Source: Phymatolithon calcareum
Taxonomy: Eukaryota > Rhodophyta > Florideophyceae > Hapalidiales
Direction of reading: 5' to 3'
DNA: 64,000 bases
Assembly: GCA_977006965.1 (NCBI GenBank)
Contig: OZ345359.1
Coordinates: forward strand, 2,108,001 to 2,172,000
In this document: one piece after another, positions 22,219 to 32,509 of the stretch
How the letters are laid out: each line of letters starts with the position of its first letter
Position numbering within the stretch: position 1 is the first letter of the stretch
Made by a program: the position numbers and the translations under genes
Notes under the pieces: model-generated
Told to the model about the DNA's origin: nothing
Seen by the model: the letters and a program-made list of their open reading frames with translations, nothing else
Databases searched by the model: none

Positions 22219-23514
22219 CTCCCAGTGATTACAATTTCCATCACCTTGCGCATCACTGTTACGAAGATGTCGTGATAGCTGTTGCCACTAATGCCGGCAT
22301 AAAGGGGGACATTGACGACATAGTTTTTGCATTGACCAATACCGACGTCAGAAGTATAGACGGTGCCGGGACAGAAACGTGTGGAAACTGACGGTCATGA
22401 CGCGGTCTATTTAGAAGGTCTCGTCGACAGGATCGCCATGGCGAACGTCGATGTCCACATACAGAACATTGGAGTGCACTTCGAGAAGCTCCAAGATTGT
22501 CAAGACACCACCGGGCAGTCGTCGTTGATGTTAAATTGCAACAAGGCTGAGGCGTGGGTGATGAAGTTCTCTCGGGGGTCACAACTTTGAGGAAGGTCAT
22601 GTATTCGCCGGAAGGAATCGCGTTATATCGCGTTCTTGTGCACACAGAGACGTCTGGAGGATGCAAATCACGGCAAGAATACGAAAAGGCAATGGAAGTG
22701 TGAGAATCGGAGAATTGGATTTTTTCGATTAGACATAATCTGGGCCTATCAGAACATCCATTCTATCCAAAAGACCGTACGCCAGAAGGCTATGCGTCCT
22801 TCGCAAGCGAGCCGGTTTCATCGGATGACCAGACCCGTAAGAGCTATAGCCGATGTCCTCATGGTAGAAGTGCCTTTGCTTTTTCACTTAATATACTGCA
22901 ACGCTGTCGCCCAATGTGCGGCCTTGGGGTGTCGATCGATCGTGACGATTATATCCATTGCCACCTTCCATATGGCAATGTCTGCAGTGCAAAAGCGGCA
23001 ATTGTCGTCGGAGCTCGCGCTTGCATCGGACAGAGGCGATACCCTATTTCTCGGAAAGCACTTCGGATGTGGGAAGAAACATAGGGGCCCTCCGGGTATT
23101 ATCAAAATTTTATCCACACAGAGTCCTGCAGAGTACATTTAGAAAATTCTTAAGCTGGAGCGCTTTATGTGGCCAATGGTCGACGAAATAGACGCGTTCG
23201 CACATGAGAGCGAATGGAAAGATGTACAAGTGTGAACTTGAGAAGGAGATTGTGGTTCTTGCGCTCTGTCATCAGGATTCATCAGTCATCTCCGGCCATC
23301 AATAGCAATCACTCGTACACAGCAGAGTGTTTTATTTGTTGACGATGTGGCGATGCGTATGAAGGAAGAGGAGGAGATGGTACTGAGCGGGGTACAACCG
23401 GAAAGAGGGCGTACTGAGAACAACTGGGATTGCTACAAGACGTGATATCGATGGTGGAGAAACTACGGACTCGAAGGTCGTTAAGTCGATAGCATTTTTG
23501 AGTTTGACGTCTTG

Positions 23515-24033
23515 CGGAGCTATGGTGATTTTTTGCTCTTCAAAGGGCAAGTGCTTTGTGAGAGCTCACCAGGGTTCAAAAGCAATGTGATACGGTGGAA
23601 GCGATGGCGAAAATTGCACAGGAATACTGTGGCATGCCGATTCACATGGATAGAAAGCGAAGAACAGTGAGAATGCTTAAGGGACTGTGGCAAGTCTGCG
23701 CCTATTGGCTAAGCTGAACACCGAGACACGGAGTAAATGGTGCGGAACTCTGGCGTTGGTTGAGCAAAAAAAACTGGGAGTAGAGACGGAATTCTTCAAT
23801 CGAAGACACTATATGCACATTCCGAGGCAATGGCCGATTGGCTTGATACTGAACCCGACTCTTTGGACTGTTCGTGTCGGGACGAGGCAGAAGAGTTTAA
23901 GGATGCTGAAAAAATGGTGAATGAGCTGACGCAGTTTCAACTTAGGGGGGTAGACATGAGAGAGAAGTTGAAAGAAATAGGTGAGAATGAAGTAAAATTT
24001 TCTGAACGGCGTTGCAAAATGATATTGGATTGA
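23515..24033 (+). pseudogene. APH-like kinase pseudogene, copy 2
   Basis: Pieces in all three plus frames line up with the minus-strand gene at 25.1-26.7 kb: SSKGKCFVRAHQGSK, MAKIAQEYCGMPIHMDRKRR, then CRDEAEEFKDAEKM and NELTQFQLRGVDMREKLKEI. Stops and frameshifts break it, and similarity ends before the catalytic loop. It is useful because it reads continuously across the point where the other copy carries about 700 bp of extra DNA. Confidence 0.7.
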
Positions 24034-24517
24034 GCAGTACGTACATGGATATGGAGAAAAGAGGCTGAGGGTGTTCGACAGGGAGCTGAGGTGTGCGGGT
24101 CGTCTATTTATGGACAATGCCCGTCGAATCGGACAATGGGAAAGCTGCTGTGCTGATCAGTAACGCGTTAAATGCAGAGAAGGCATCCCAACATGGCAAT
24201 AGTCTGCCCCAGGCAGTCTCTCAGCATTGTGAAGGAGCATGAAGAGTAGAAGAAATGTGCAAGTTTACTCAAACTGCGCAGGATCACCCAAATCGCTGGC
24301 TTAAACTAAGCTCTCCCTAAAAAAGCAAACTTAGTTTCTGCAGGTTTCATTCATCAGCAGTGGATTTATAAATCCAGACCTGGGTCATTTGCCACCACCG
24401 AACCGTGGAAAATCCGTCACATGAAACTCTGCAAAGAGCAGAACTAGGAAAGTTTTCTTGGTACCCGAAACGCTTCCTTAAGCGCCAAAAGATGCGTTGG
24501 TAACTTTTAAATACAAT

Positions 24518-24775
24518 TTACTGTTTTTCTTCTTCTTCCTCTTCTTCTTCCTCTTCTTCTTCCTTATCCTCTTCTTGTTCTTCATGAGTAGTAAAAATAT
24601 ACCCTTCTGAAATGCGTCTTAAGAACTCCATGATCGGCAATACTTCCTCGTCGTGGTCGTCCATCTGGTGGTCATAAAGGTGCTTTCTCGTGTCGTTGGT
24701 CAGACCTTGTATCGATGGAAACTTTTGAAAGCTTTCTCCGCACGTCTTGTAGCGATACATGCCTTTTTGGACCAT
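24518..24775 (-). CDS. small acidic-tailed ORF, doubtful
   Basis: An 85-codon frame ends in a run of about 20 acidic residues encoded by a (CTTCTTCCT)n-type microsatellite at 24524-24570. Upstream, a related frame (FRPVDRSANVVALLRLSNGE) suggests a frameshifted longer ORF. I do not recognise a family. It may be a decayed gene or chance. Confidence 0.25.
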   Translation of the reverse strand: MVQKGMYRYKTCGESFQKFPSIQGLTNDTRKHLYDHQMDDHDEEVLPIMEFLRRISEGYIFTTHEEQEEDKEEEEEEEEEEEEKQ

Positions 24776-25099
24776 TTTTTCATTAAGATGCTCGAAGCCT
24801 ATTCTCCGTTGGACAATCGAAGTAGTGCAACGACGTTAGCAGAACGATCTACAGGGCGGAAAAAGGGAGTGTCACACGAACAATATCTGGTAATGTCGGG
24901 AGAGGGAAGCTGCGCCTGACCCACCTTGTCAAACCCGACTACCTCAACATTTATAGAGACGTTTCTATGATTGATTTAGGTCATGTCTGCTATGTGAAGT
25001 CGACCTGCACAGCAATCCTAGGTCGAGGTTCATGATAATTCTGGATCACACGAGAAAGTTCATGGTGAGCCTGCACTGGTCTGGACCACAAGGAAAAGT

Positions 25100-26745
25100 T
25101 CATGATGAGTCCGGGTGGAACGGGATGGTATATGATGGGTCTGGACCAGTTGGGGGACCATAGTACTGCAGAAGGCCAATCAATGCGGTTAGCCGAAAAA
25201 ACATTCGTCTCCAGTTCCCCAATTCCTTCTCATTGCAAAAGTATTTCCAGTGCACGGCCATATATTCCGCACCGCAGTGTGCGTCCATGAATGAATGACC
25301 GACGCACCCCGGCTCCCAGTCAATCACTTTCAGCTTTTCCGTCTCTATATCCCTGCACATATTGCAGGTTCTAATATCATTATGCAGCACTGTTGCAGGC
25401 AGTTTTCCCACATTCTCACATATTTCTTTCACCTTCTCCCTCATCTGTGTCGCCCTAAGTCGAAACTGCGTCAACTCATTTATTGTTTTTTCAGCATCCT
25501 TGTAGGTAAAAAACAGAAACTGAGAATAGCAACTTGTTGTCAACTGGCGAAAGTTGCCCCCACTCGACTGAGTAAGTATTATTGCTGAGAAACTGTTTGG
25601 TAGTTTCTCCTTTATTGCATGCTTAACTTTTTCTACTCGGGAAGTCCTAGTGTCTGCTTATATACTACTTTAAACACTATCATACTGAGGAGCAAAACCT
25701 GCCTAAAAGCTTCCCCAGATGTTTCTAGTAACATCGAAAAGGTTCTAGAAACCACTATGTAAAACTCTAGAAGTCAGTAAGTAAATTCTAAAAACTACAG
25801 GAATAATCCTTCGGCTCTATTTGGACAGGATCAGCCTTGAAAGTTCGAGACATTGATCTATTTAAATAATTTAAACTATAGTCCAGTAGTATCCTAAAAA
25901 CTGTACAAATTTTTCTACAGTGCTCTGCATACTGTATTAGAGTTGTGTACTAGAGTGCAAACCATGTGGTCTTATGTACACATCTTATTTAAGTACAATT
26001 GTTATAGATAATCCAAACTGATAGTATTATCATAGTATAAAAGTATAAAGGACAACAAAAGTATGATTTGCCCATATCTTGTATTCGGAAAGTTGACATA
26101 CGAAAGATATATAGAAGTAAAGAAAATATTGAGATAAACACGAGCTTCGGTTTAAAAGAAACTCCATATATAAATACAAATATTAGAAATACAATAATAG
26201 GGTTTTAAACTAACAACCGATAGTGAGAGAGAAGTAGCTATTCAAATTTTGAACAACAATCCTCGTGCTCATCTTCCTGGTCCCGACAAAAACCCTCAAA
26301 AAATTCGAGCCCAGGGTGATTAACAACTTCACCAAACCGATCCACCAGCACCTCTGGACGTGCATCCATAAATTCCGCTTCAACAAGATCATCGACCTTC
26401 CCAATTTTCTTCCGGTGAACCACCGCCAGGGTTACAAACATATCAATCGGCATAGCATAGTCCTTCTCAGCTATATGACCAAAAGCAAATAGAGATAAAG
26501 GCTTCCCATAATCTCGCGTTATCATCGTCCTATGCTCTCTGTCCACATGAACCGGCATGCCGCAGTATTCCGGTACAATTCTCGCCATCGCCTCGCTACG
26601 TATCGTGTCATTACTCGATGACGGTGAGCTCTTCACAAAGTACTTACCCTTCGACGTGTAAACCTCCACAACAGCTCCGCAAGGCGAGGAGCGGTGAACG
26701 CTTATTGGCTTCAAAATCTTCGACCGCGTAGTGTACTCTTTAAAT
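25100..26745 (-). pseudogene. APH/choline-kinase-like phosphotransferase gene, interrupted
   Basis: The N-lobe (26238-26714) has SKGKYFVKSSP, with the ATP-contacting Lys, and SEAMARIVPEYCGMPVHV. The C-lobe (25100-25505) has the catalytic loop PATVLHNDIRTCNM and the metal-binding KVIDWEPGCVGHSFMD, matching the HGDLHxxN and DW blocks of the aminoglycoside phosphotransferase-like family; the catalytic Asp and loop Asn are kept. Between the lobes are about 700 bp of AT-rich DNA that the 23.5-kb copy lacks. The N-terminal ATG (MANQDLK, about 26757) is one frame off. Its substrate cannot be inferred. Confidence 0.65.
25520..26237 (-). mobile_element. AT-rich insertion in the APH-like gene, perhaps a solo LTR
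   Basis: On the minus strand it starts near TTGTTAGTTTAAAACCC and contains GTATATAAGCAGACACT (TATA-like), GCAATAAAGGAGAAAC (AATAAA signal) and ends near TACTTACTCAGTCGAGTG. Promoter plus polyadenylation signal in about 700 bp suggests an LTR, but I see no target duplication. It could also be a large intron without clear splice sites. Confidence 0.35.
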
Positions 26746-26759
26746 CTTGGTTTGCCATG

Positions 26760-27449
26760 GGCCGAACTGGGTTTCTAGCTAATTTATAGTATATATAGCC
26801 ACGCTGTTGCTCATCCGGACTAAGGAGACAATGACATCCCCAAACTATTCCTGCACCTTGTGATCGTTCCGCTGTGTCTGTCGACCACTCATGTCCCTTT
26901 TGTGAGAGTGATACCTTTATTAATGTTTCGTTCAGTTAAGGTTGCTACCAATTCAGCAGTGCATCATTACGTGTATACACACTTGACAATTGCCCGAATT
27001 AGGTGTACATTACGTGCCCATTGTACTCTTCGAAATGATACCATTACATGTTCAAATCTAGATATTACGCGCAGCATGATATAGGCACATGCACTTGTTG
27101 TATGCAGCGCGCCAAGAACATTACCCATGCAGTAAGCGCTACGGGTTTACAACCTATCATTGATGACCTTTGCTCACCACATACCAATGGATGTTCACAC
27201 GACAACTACATGACCGCTACGGAATCACCGACTGGATTTAGTTCTTATAAGTCGCATGGGCATGTTGCCTTTAGACTGTTCCTTTGGACGCCGCAGAGAA
27301 TCTTACTGACAATCTCAAAATAGACATTATCCTAGTAGCGGTCATGTTGTCAGCGACAGTGGGCATTAATCAGCCAGGTATCATATGTCCATATGCAACA
27401 GCAGCCGAGCGATAGAAGCATGTTTATCATTTGGATGTTCCCGTACAAT
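26760..27449. other. no recognised gene
   Basis: Short plus-strand ORFs (26860-27323) show no domain I can name. No repeats stand out. Confidence 0.4.
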
Positions 27450-28289
27450 TTAAGGAGTATTAAAAAGTGGCTCCGTTTCGACGCTTCGCGGCGATGACGT
27501 CTGCATCGTCGGGTTGAATCCAGACTGCACTTCACCCCTGGATACCCAATTAGCGTGCACGGAGGCCATGCATAGAGCATTGTTGTAGCGCACAATGTTC
27601 CTGCGAAACGTTTTCGTTTCCGTGTTGTTCTCAATCAACAGCTTTTTCAAAGGCTCTGGAGAATCTTTCAGTGAGGAAATATTCTCCGTGGTGCTACGGC
27701 GTCCCTGACAGCAATTAGAGAAAACTGGATTAGACATTGAGCTGCTGACTTTTCGCTCTGCCATAAAATGGAGTGCGAGACAATTCTTGCACTCGAAATT
27801 CATCTCTCCGAAGTCCACGGAACCCAATGTTTCTTGAACGACTTTTCTTGCAAGCTGAGTTGCTTCTCGATCTCCTCGTCGGCAAGCTCCAGCTTCTTCA
27901 ACAGTATCATGAGAACGTGACACTTTCATAGCCTCCCTATTGGATTCCTGCCGAGCTAGAGCTTCCTCAGCGGTCTCTTGAGCACGTGACACTCGCATCA
28001 CCTTGGCGGCAAGGCGTAACGTTCTCTGTTCTGCTGTATTTGCCGCTCTTCGAGTTCTTGCGCGTTCTCGATTTCTTCTCCTTCGCCCTCGTTCCGAGAG
28101 CTCTGCTGAGCATCCCGAGCTTCTCTCAAGCTGTCGTCCTGAGCACTTAACATCCTCGTGCTTCTTCTTCTTCAGATATCTATTCGGGATCTCTTCTGGC
28201 GCCGACCTACAGACATTACCCGATAAGATATCTGCTTCGCTACACGCAAGTCCATGGCTTTTGTTGAGGGTCCCGTAGGCAACCAACAT
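27450..28289 (-). CDS. Helitron-associated protein, N-terminal remnant (copy 1)
   Basis: The 279-residue ORF starts at ATG 28289. Residues 65-150 are Arg/Glu repeats of the (R.A..T.EQR..R) type, followed by GEMNFECKNCLALHF (161-175), a CC pair (193-194) and FRRNIVRYNNALCMASV (228-244). This series is the standard N-terminus of Rep/Hel proteins in many eukaryotic Helitrons (family knowledge). After residue 249 the match stops and about 30 unrelated residues lead to a stop, so Rep nuclease and helicase are deleted. The downstream end (CGCGAAGCG...GGAGCCACTT, about 27465-27500) is shared with the copy at 29.5 kb and is probably the 3' terminus. Confidence 0.75.
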   Translation of the reverse strand: MLVAYGTLNKSHGLACSEADILSGNVCRSAPEEIPNRYLKKKKHEDVKCSGRQLERSSGCSAELSERGRRRRNRERARTRRAANTAEQRTLRLAAKVMRVSRAQETAEEALARQESNREAMKVSRSHDTVEEAGACRRGDREATQLARKVVQETLGSVDFGEMNFECKNCLALHFMAERKVSSSMSNPVFSNCCQGRRSTTENISSLKDSPEPLKKLLIENNTETKTFRRNIVRYNNALCMASVHANWVSRGEVQSGFNPTMQTSSPRSVETEPLFNTP

Positions 28290-28429
28290 AATTATAAAAT
28301 TTTGTACAGGTCAGACTTCTCCCAAAACATCAACCAACCGCCTCGCCGCGGCGGATCTTTCTTTAAAAACCCCTTTTCCTTACTTTTTTGTTCACCGTGT
28401 ACTCAAACCGTTCGATCTGAGCGACGTAC

Positions 28430-29240
28430 AATCGTAGGATAGCTTAACAGGCGGGTCTGGTCTGTTTTTTCAACCTTTAGGATGTGAGAGGTGTTCCCGT
28501 GGATTTAAAAAGGTAGAGGTCTTGAGGCACCTACAACCTGCAGTGCGCTTTCCCTCGGATCCGTCCCCGAAAACTGATTTGTACCCCGCTTGGTACCTCC
28601 AAGGTTTCACCGTCTGCTTCTCATGCGCGTCTCCAACCGTTAACTACGGTTACCTCTCGTGCTAACCAATTGGTGCTGACCGCGGCCCTGCGATCCTTTG
28701 CTGACACGCACCCGCCAAAAAGAGAATCCAAAGTAGCACCAGCAAAGTTCTCTTTTACGCAAGATCACTCCGCACAAGAGAGAGCCTTTAAGCGCACTCT
28801 CACAGAGGCGGGACAGCGAATCGGGCTCCGACAGCTCCCCACGTGTCCGCTCGTGGATCCTTACGGACACGTAAGGCAGCCATATACGACAACGGAATGG
28901 GGGGTGTAGCAGTGCCAATCTCTGCACCCCACTGGTACCCTGAATCGTATTCTTAATATAGTAATTAAAAAGCTAATTAAATTAAAAACAAATTAATTAA
29001 AAAATCAACTACGGTCCAGAATTCTCGAACGTTCCGGTCGGAGGACCAGGTGGTCCCAAAAGCCGAATTGTCAACCGGCAACAGAGTCTACCAATATATT
29101 TCTCGCGCGGCAAAAATTTCTCACTCCGTTATATACGGCACTCAAGCTCGAAACTTGTAACGAGCACACATACGACTTCTAACGGACATATATAGTAATT
29201 TTATGTAACAGAAAAACACAGTGACATGACAGAAGATAAT
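28430..29240. other. unassigned stretch with one odd plus-strand frame
   Basis: A frame ending at 28909 encodes CERCSRGFKKVEVLRHLQ (finger-like) near 28480 and, after a break, KFSFTQDHSAQERAFKRTL. It has the look of a decayed element protein, but I cannot name the family. The region 28950-29000 is AT-rich (TTAATTAAA words). Confidence 0.35.
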
Positions 29241-29242
29241 CG

Positions 29243-29448
29243 TTACTGCATACAGCCAATAGATTTCCCACAAAAAGAAAAACACTGGAGATTTCCGAGT
29301 GATCCCTCACCTCAGTGCACATCCATCCTGTTGAACCTTATCTTATTACTGCATACAGCCAATAGATTTCCCACAAAAAGAAAAACACTGGGGATTTCCG
29401 ATTGATCCCTCACCTCAATACAAATCCACCCTGTTGAGCCTTATCTTG
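29243..29448 (+). repeat. two tandem 103-bp repeats
   Basis: ACTGCATACAGCCAATAGAT, TTTCCCACAAAAAGAAAAAC and ATCCCTCACCTCA recur with a period of 103 bp; both units end in CCTTATCTT. About 90 percent identity by eye. A short CA-repeat follows at 29478-29490. Confidence 0.85.
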
Positions 29449-29499
29449 TAAAAATGTAACCAATGAGAATCTAAAGACACACACACACAGCGATTTTAG

Positions 29500-30670
29500 T
29501 AGTAGGGGACAAGTGGCTCTGTGTCCGTGCTTCGCGCCTATGATGTGTGATTAGTATAATATTGCGAGATATATGTAATCATAATATTGCTTTACGGTAC
29601 TCACTCTATCTTAAGTTGATCTACTTTACATACTAAAAAGGGAACGAAAAATGAAGCACAATGAAATGGATCCATTATTTAACACCACGAAGTATTCGTT
29701 AATGCTTCTCTGTAAACTGCGTTACGGGTCTTGTTATCTGTCCGCGTGGTACACACCGTCAGATTTCTCGGATCTGTTGCTCTTGATTCACAAGCGTAGA
29801 GCTGACCATGAGCAAAACAGTCATTGGATCAGTCAAGTCCTAGTTCCCTCCGAAAGACTGTCATTGAGCCTTATGGATGGTCATTCCGAAACAGACACGC
29901 ACAGGAAACTGCGTTCTCTTGAACTCCGGTACGGGAAATGTGTCATCTCCTGGACTGCATGGAACTCTTGGGACAGTGAGTCGACTTCCGGCATGAGACC
30001 CTACGGCAACCTTCAAGTGCAAGAGATTGTCCGACATGCCCTCCACGATGTACCTCGCCCCGTTCACGTGTCCTTTCTGAGGACATAAATTGCGGAGCAG
30101 CGTCACTGCAAATCCTTTTTTCAGTTGAAGACTGTAACGATTCGCCGTCGAGCTCTTGCAGAATCTCGATCTCCCGCCCGGCGGCGATCAGCTGTTAGCT
30201 GCGTTTCGCGACCCCTTGCATCTCGATTTACCTCATTGACAGAGTCTAAGCCGGCTCGGCGCTGCTCAGTATTCTCAAGCTCTCGCATTATACGCGTGCT
30301 TTCAGCATTCGCATCCTGGCGTGTTCTGCGTTGCTCAGAGCTTTCCCGCCTTTGTCTAGCTCTTGCGGCAGCAGCAGCATCGAAGCGCGATCTGCGTTGC
30401 TCAGGATTCCCCTGCGCTCTTCTCCTTCGCGCAGCCTCCGCATTTCTCTCTCGATGCCGCTGCATTTGGTCCTCACTCACCTTTTGCACCTTTCGAGGAG
30501 ACTGGGGAACAATTTCATCATCCCACATACTTATTTCTCTTCTTCTTCAGATATCTTTCCGGGCTATCCTTGGCTCTAAGTAATACTCAAAAGTAATACC
30601 ACCCACTTTACTCTTTCAAATAACTGCTTCGCTGCACACGAGGTTGATGGCCTTCGAAAAGTGAGCCCAA
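29500..30670 (-). mobile_element. Helitron copy 2, internally deleted
   Basis: The minus strand starts with a leader shared with copy 1 (GCGAAGCAG, then AGATATCTGAAGAAGAAG). An N-terminal basic-repeat ORF (30121-30528) is followed at once by the helicase C-terminus: MTLLRNLCPQKGHVNGARYI, KRTQFPVRVCFGMTIHKAQ (30106-29861), then, after stops and shifts, HGQLYACESRATDPRNLTV and KTRNAVYREALTNTSW to about 29685. These are the last PIF1-type helicase motifs of Helitron proteins. Rep and most of the helicase are missing. The 3' end GGCGCGAAGCACGG...GAGCCACTTG matches copy 1. Confidence 0.8.
30121..30528 (-). CDS. Helitron protein N-terminal fragment
   Basis: The 135-residue frame starts MWDDEIVPQSPRK and consists mostly of basic repeats (RRRRAQGNPEQRR, RQRRESSEQRR, RELENTEQRR), as in Helitron Rep/Hel N-termini. 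It is part of the deleted Helitron at 29.5-30.7 kb; the stop lies 15 bp before the first helicase residues, which are in another frame. Confidence 0.65.
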   Translation of the reverse strand: MWDDEIVPQSPRKVQKVSEDQMQRHRERNAEAARRRRAQGNPEQRRSRFDAAAAARARQRRESSEQRRTRQDANAESTRIMRELENTEQRRAGLDSVNEVNRDARGRETQLTADRRRAGDRDSARARRRIVTVFN

Positions 30671-30744
30671 GGATGCTCAATTCACCTCTAGGTATGCAGA
30701 GTCTACCAACCGATCTTAATGGCGCCGGCGGTATCTATTCCTCC

Positions 30745-32500
30745 AATTTAGTGTCCTTCTCCGTCCTCTTCCCGTCTTCGTGTTTCCCATATTTACCATC
30801 CGCTAACCATTGTCCCCTCCTCGTGTAAATCTCGTGTCCTGATCTGCCCAACGTTCCAGATCGTGTCCTTGCTCTGCTCCATGCGTCACTGGTCTGCACT
30901 GCGTCAGTCCCAAATCTCACTCTTCGCCTACTGATCCGCCACACTTGTAGTTACTTGCGTGCTGTGTATCGGCTCTCTCGTTCCTCCTCCATCCGCCCTG
31001 TGTCACTCTGTATTTTTCCTATTCACCCTTCGTGCCACTCCCCGCTTACTACTTTCGACAATTTCATCACTCCGCTGCGCTCGATACGCCCCTCGTGTCC
31101 CTCTCGCTTTACCCCTTCCGCGTTTTGCATCACTTCCATTTCATCACTTGTTCTCGTCCCTTTTTCCCCCTTTGCCATTCTTGTCACATCGCTTCTACCC
31201 CTTGTGCCCTTGCCGTCACTACCCTTTAACTCTTTGCGTTCCTCTCAATTTACTCCTTGCGGAACTTTGTACCGCTCTCTTTCCATTGGTACGCCCTTGT
31301 ACCACTCCCCTTCTACCCTTTGCCCCCGTTTTGTCCATCTCCATTTTCCTATTGTACCCTTCTTGAACCTCCCCTATATCCCTCGAGCCCATCTTTACAC
31401 ACCTGTGTCACTCCGTTACGCCTGGTGCGTCTTTTGCGTTACTCCAATTTTACGACTCCCTCCCCCTTGTGTCGTTCTCATCCCTTGCTTCACTTGACGC
31501 TCTTTGTTTCAGTCAGCTTTTTCTTTTGTATCACGCCGTGGCCGCTGGTACGCCTCTTGTGACACTCCCTTTTCCATCCCTCCGTCACATTTGTCACTTC
31601 GCTCTACCCTTTCACCTCTCCATGCCAATCACTCTTTGACATCTTGTGCCCTTCTTGTCACTCCTTATGCCTCTTGAGCCGAAAAAGAAGCATGCTCCTA
31701 TCCTTTATCTGAAAAACCCAGTCCTCCAATTTAGCATCCTTCTCCGTCGCCCCTCTATCCCCGTGTTCTGTGTTCTTACATTCCGCTAACCCTTGTTCGC
31801 CAATCTTGTGAGTCTTGTGTCCTACCCTACCCAGCGTGCCACTCTCATGTTCTTGCTCCGCTTCATGTGTCATTTTTCTGGGCTCGATTATCCCACTTCT
31901 CGTTCTTTGGCCTGCTCATCCACCACACTTCTCATTACTCGCATGCTATGCACTGCTGCTCTCGTTGCTCCCCTGCCCGCCCCTGTTGCAATCCACTTTT
32001 TCTTATTCACTCTTTTTGTCACTCTGCGCTTACTCCTTTCGTCACTTGGGCTATTCCGTTGCCATCTGTACGACATTCCTTTCAGTTCCGTTTTAACCTT
32101 TCCTCCCCTTGTGTCACTCACATTGTATCTCTTGTGCCCTCCTTGCTCTTCTCCTTTTTTCCCCTTTGTTCTTCTTAGAACATGGCTTCTACCCCTTGTG
32201 CGCTTTTTATTACTCCATTTTATCCCTTTTGACCTTGTCTTAGCCCCTCTTGTACTCCTTGTGCCCTTCTTTTCATTGCTCTTTTATTCTATTTGCTTTC
32301 ATTTACTAATTGCGCAGATTTCCGTCGCTCCTTTTTCCCTTAGTACGCCCGTTGTGTCACTATCCTTCTACTCCTTGCGCCCTTGTGTCACTCTCCATTC
32401 TCCCCTTGTGCCCTTTTTTGAACTTCTCTCCCTTTCCGCGTATTCTATTGGTACGTTACCCCACTCGCACTCGCCAGCACCGTTCGTGAATGTGATTTGC
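30745..32500. repeat. pyrimidine-rich degenerate repeat block, two units of about 0.98 kb
   Basis: The plus strand is almost purine-free over long tracts and is built from short degenerate units such as CCCTTGTGCCACTCC and TTGTGTCACTCC. A larger unit starting CTCCAATTTAG(T/C)(G/A)TCC and continuing TCCTTCTCCGTC occurs at about 30745 and again at about 31723, with matching landmarks after it (CCGCTAACC, CTTGCTCTGCTCC against CTTGCTCCGCTTC). On the minus strand both units encode related peptides (SGTLGRSGH against SGTLGRVGH; TEKDTKLE against TEKDAKLE). The long plus-strand ORFs (30955-31497, 31793-32647) are probably a by-product of the composition. Confidence 0.7.
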
Positions 32501-32509
32501 CGAAAACGT

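Larger units (their letters stand above)
20946..23500. other. mobile-element debris without a clear gene
   Basis: At 21217-21241 an AATAAA is followed by a (GAAA)n tail, the likely 3' end of a retroposon. The 70 bp from 21244 recur at 63931. A possible short LTR lies at 22041-22218. Short ORFs at 22259-23142 have no recognised domain. Confidence 0.45.

Noticed and set aside
22259-23142. Frames near a possible LTR as Copia gag or RT
   Set aside because: No YVDD/YADD, zinc knuckle, protease or integrase motif found in any frame.
25029-25160. Array of GTTCATGATGAGTCTGG-like units as a CRISPR-type repeat
   Set aside because: Only three to four degenerate, unevenly spaced units, in a eukaryotic context and at the tail of the APH-like frame.
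28670-28909. 79-codon ORF as a zinc-finger gene
   Set aside because: The single CxxC-F-L-H-like run lies in a broken upstream frame; not enough for a call.
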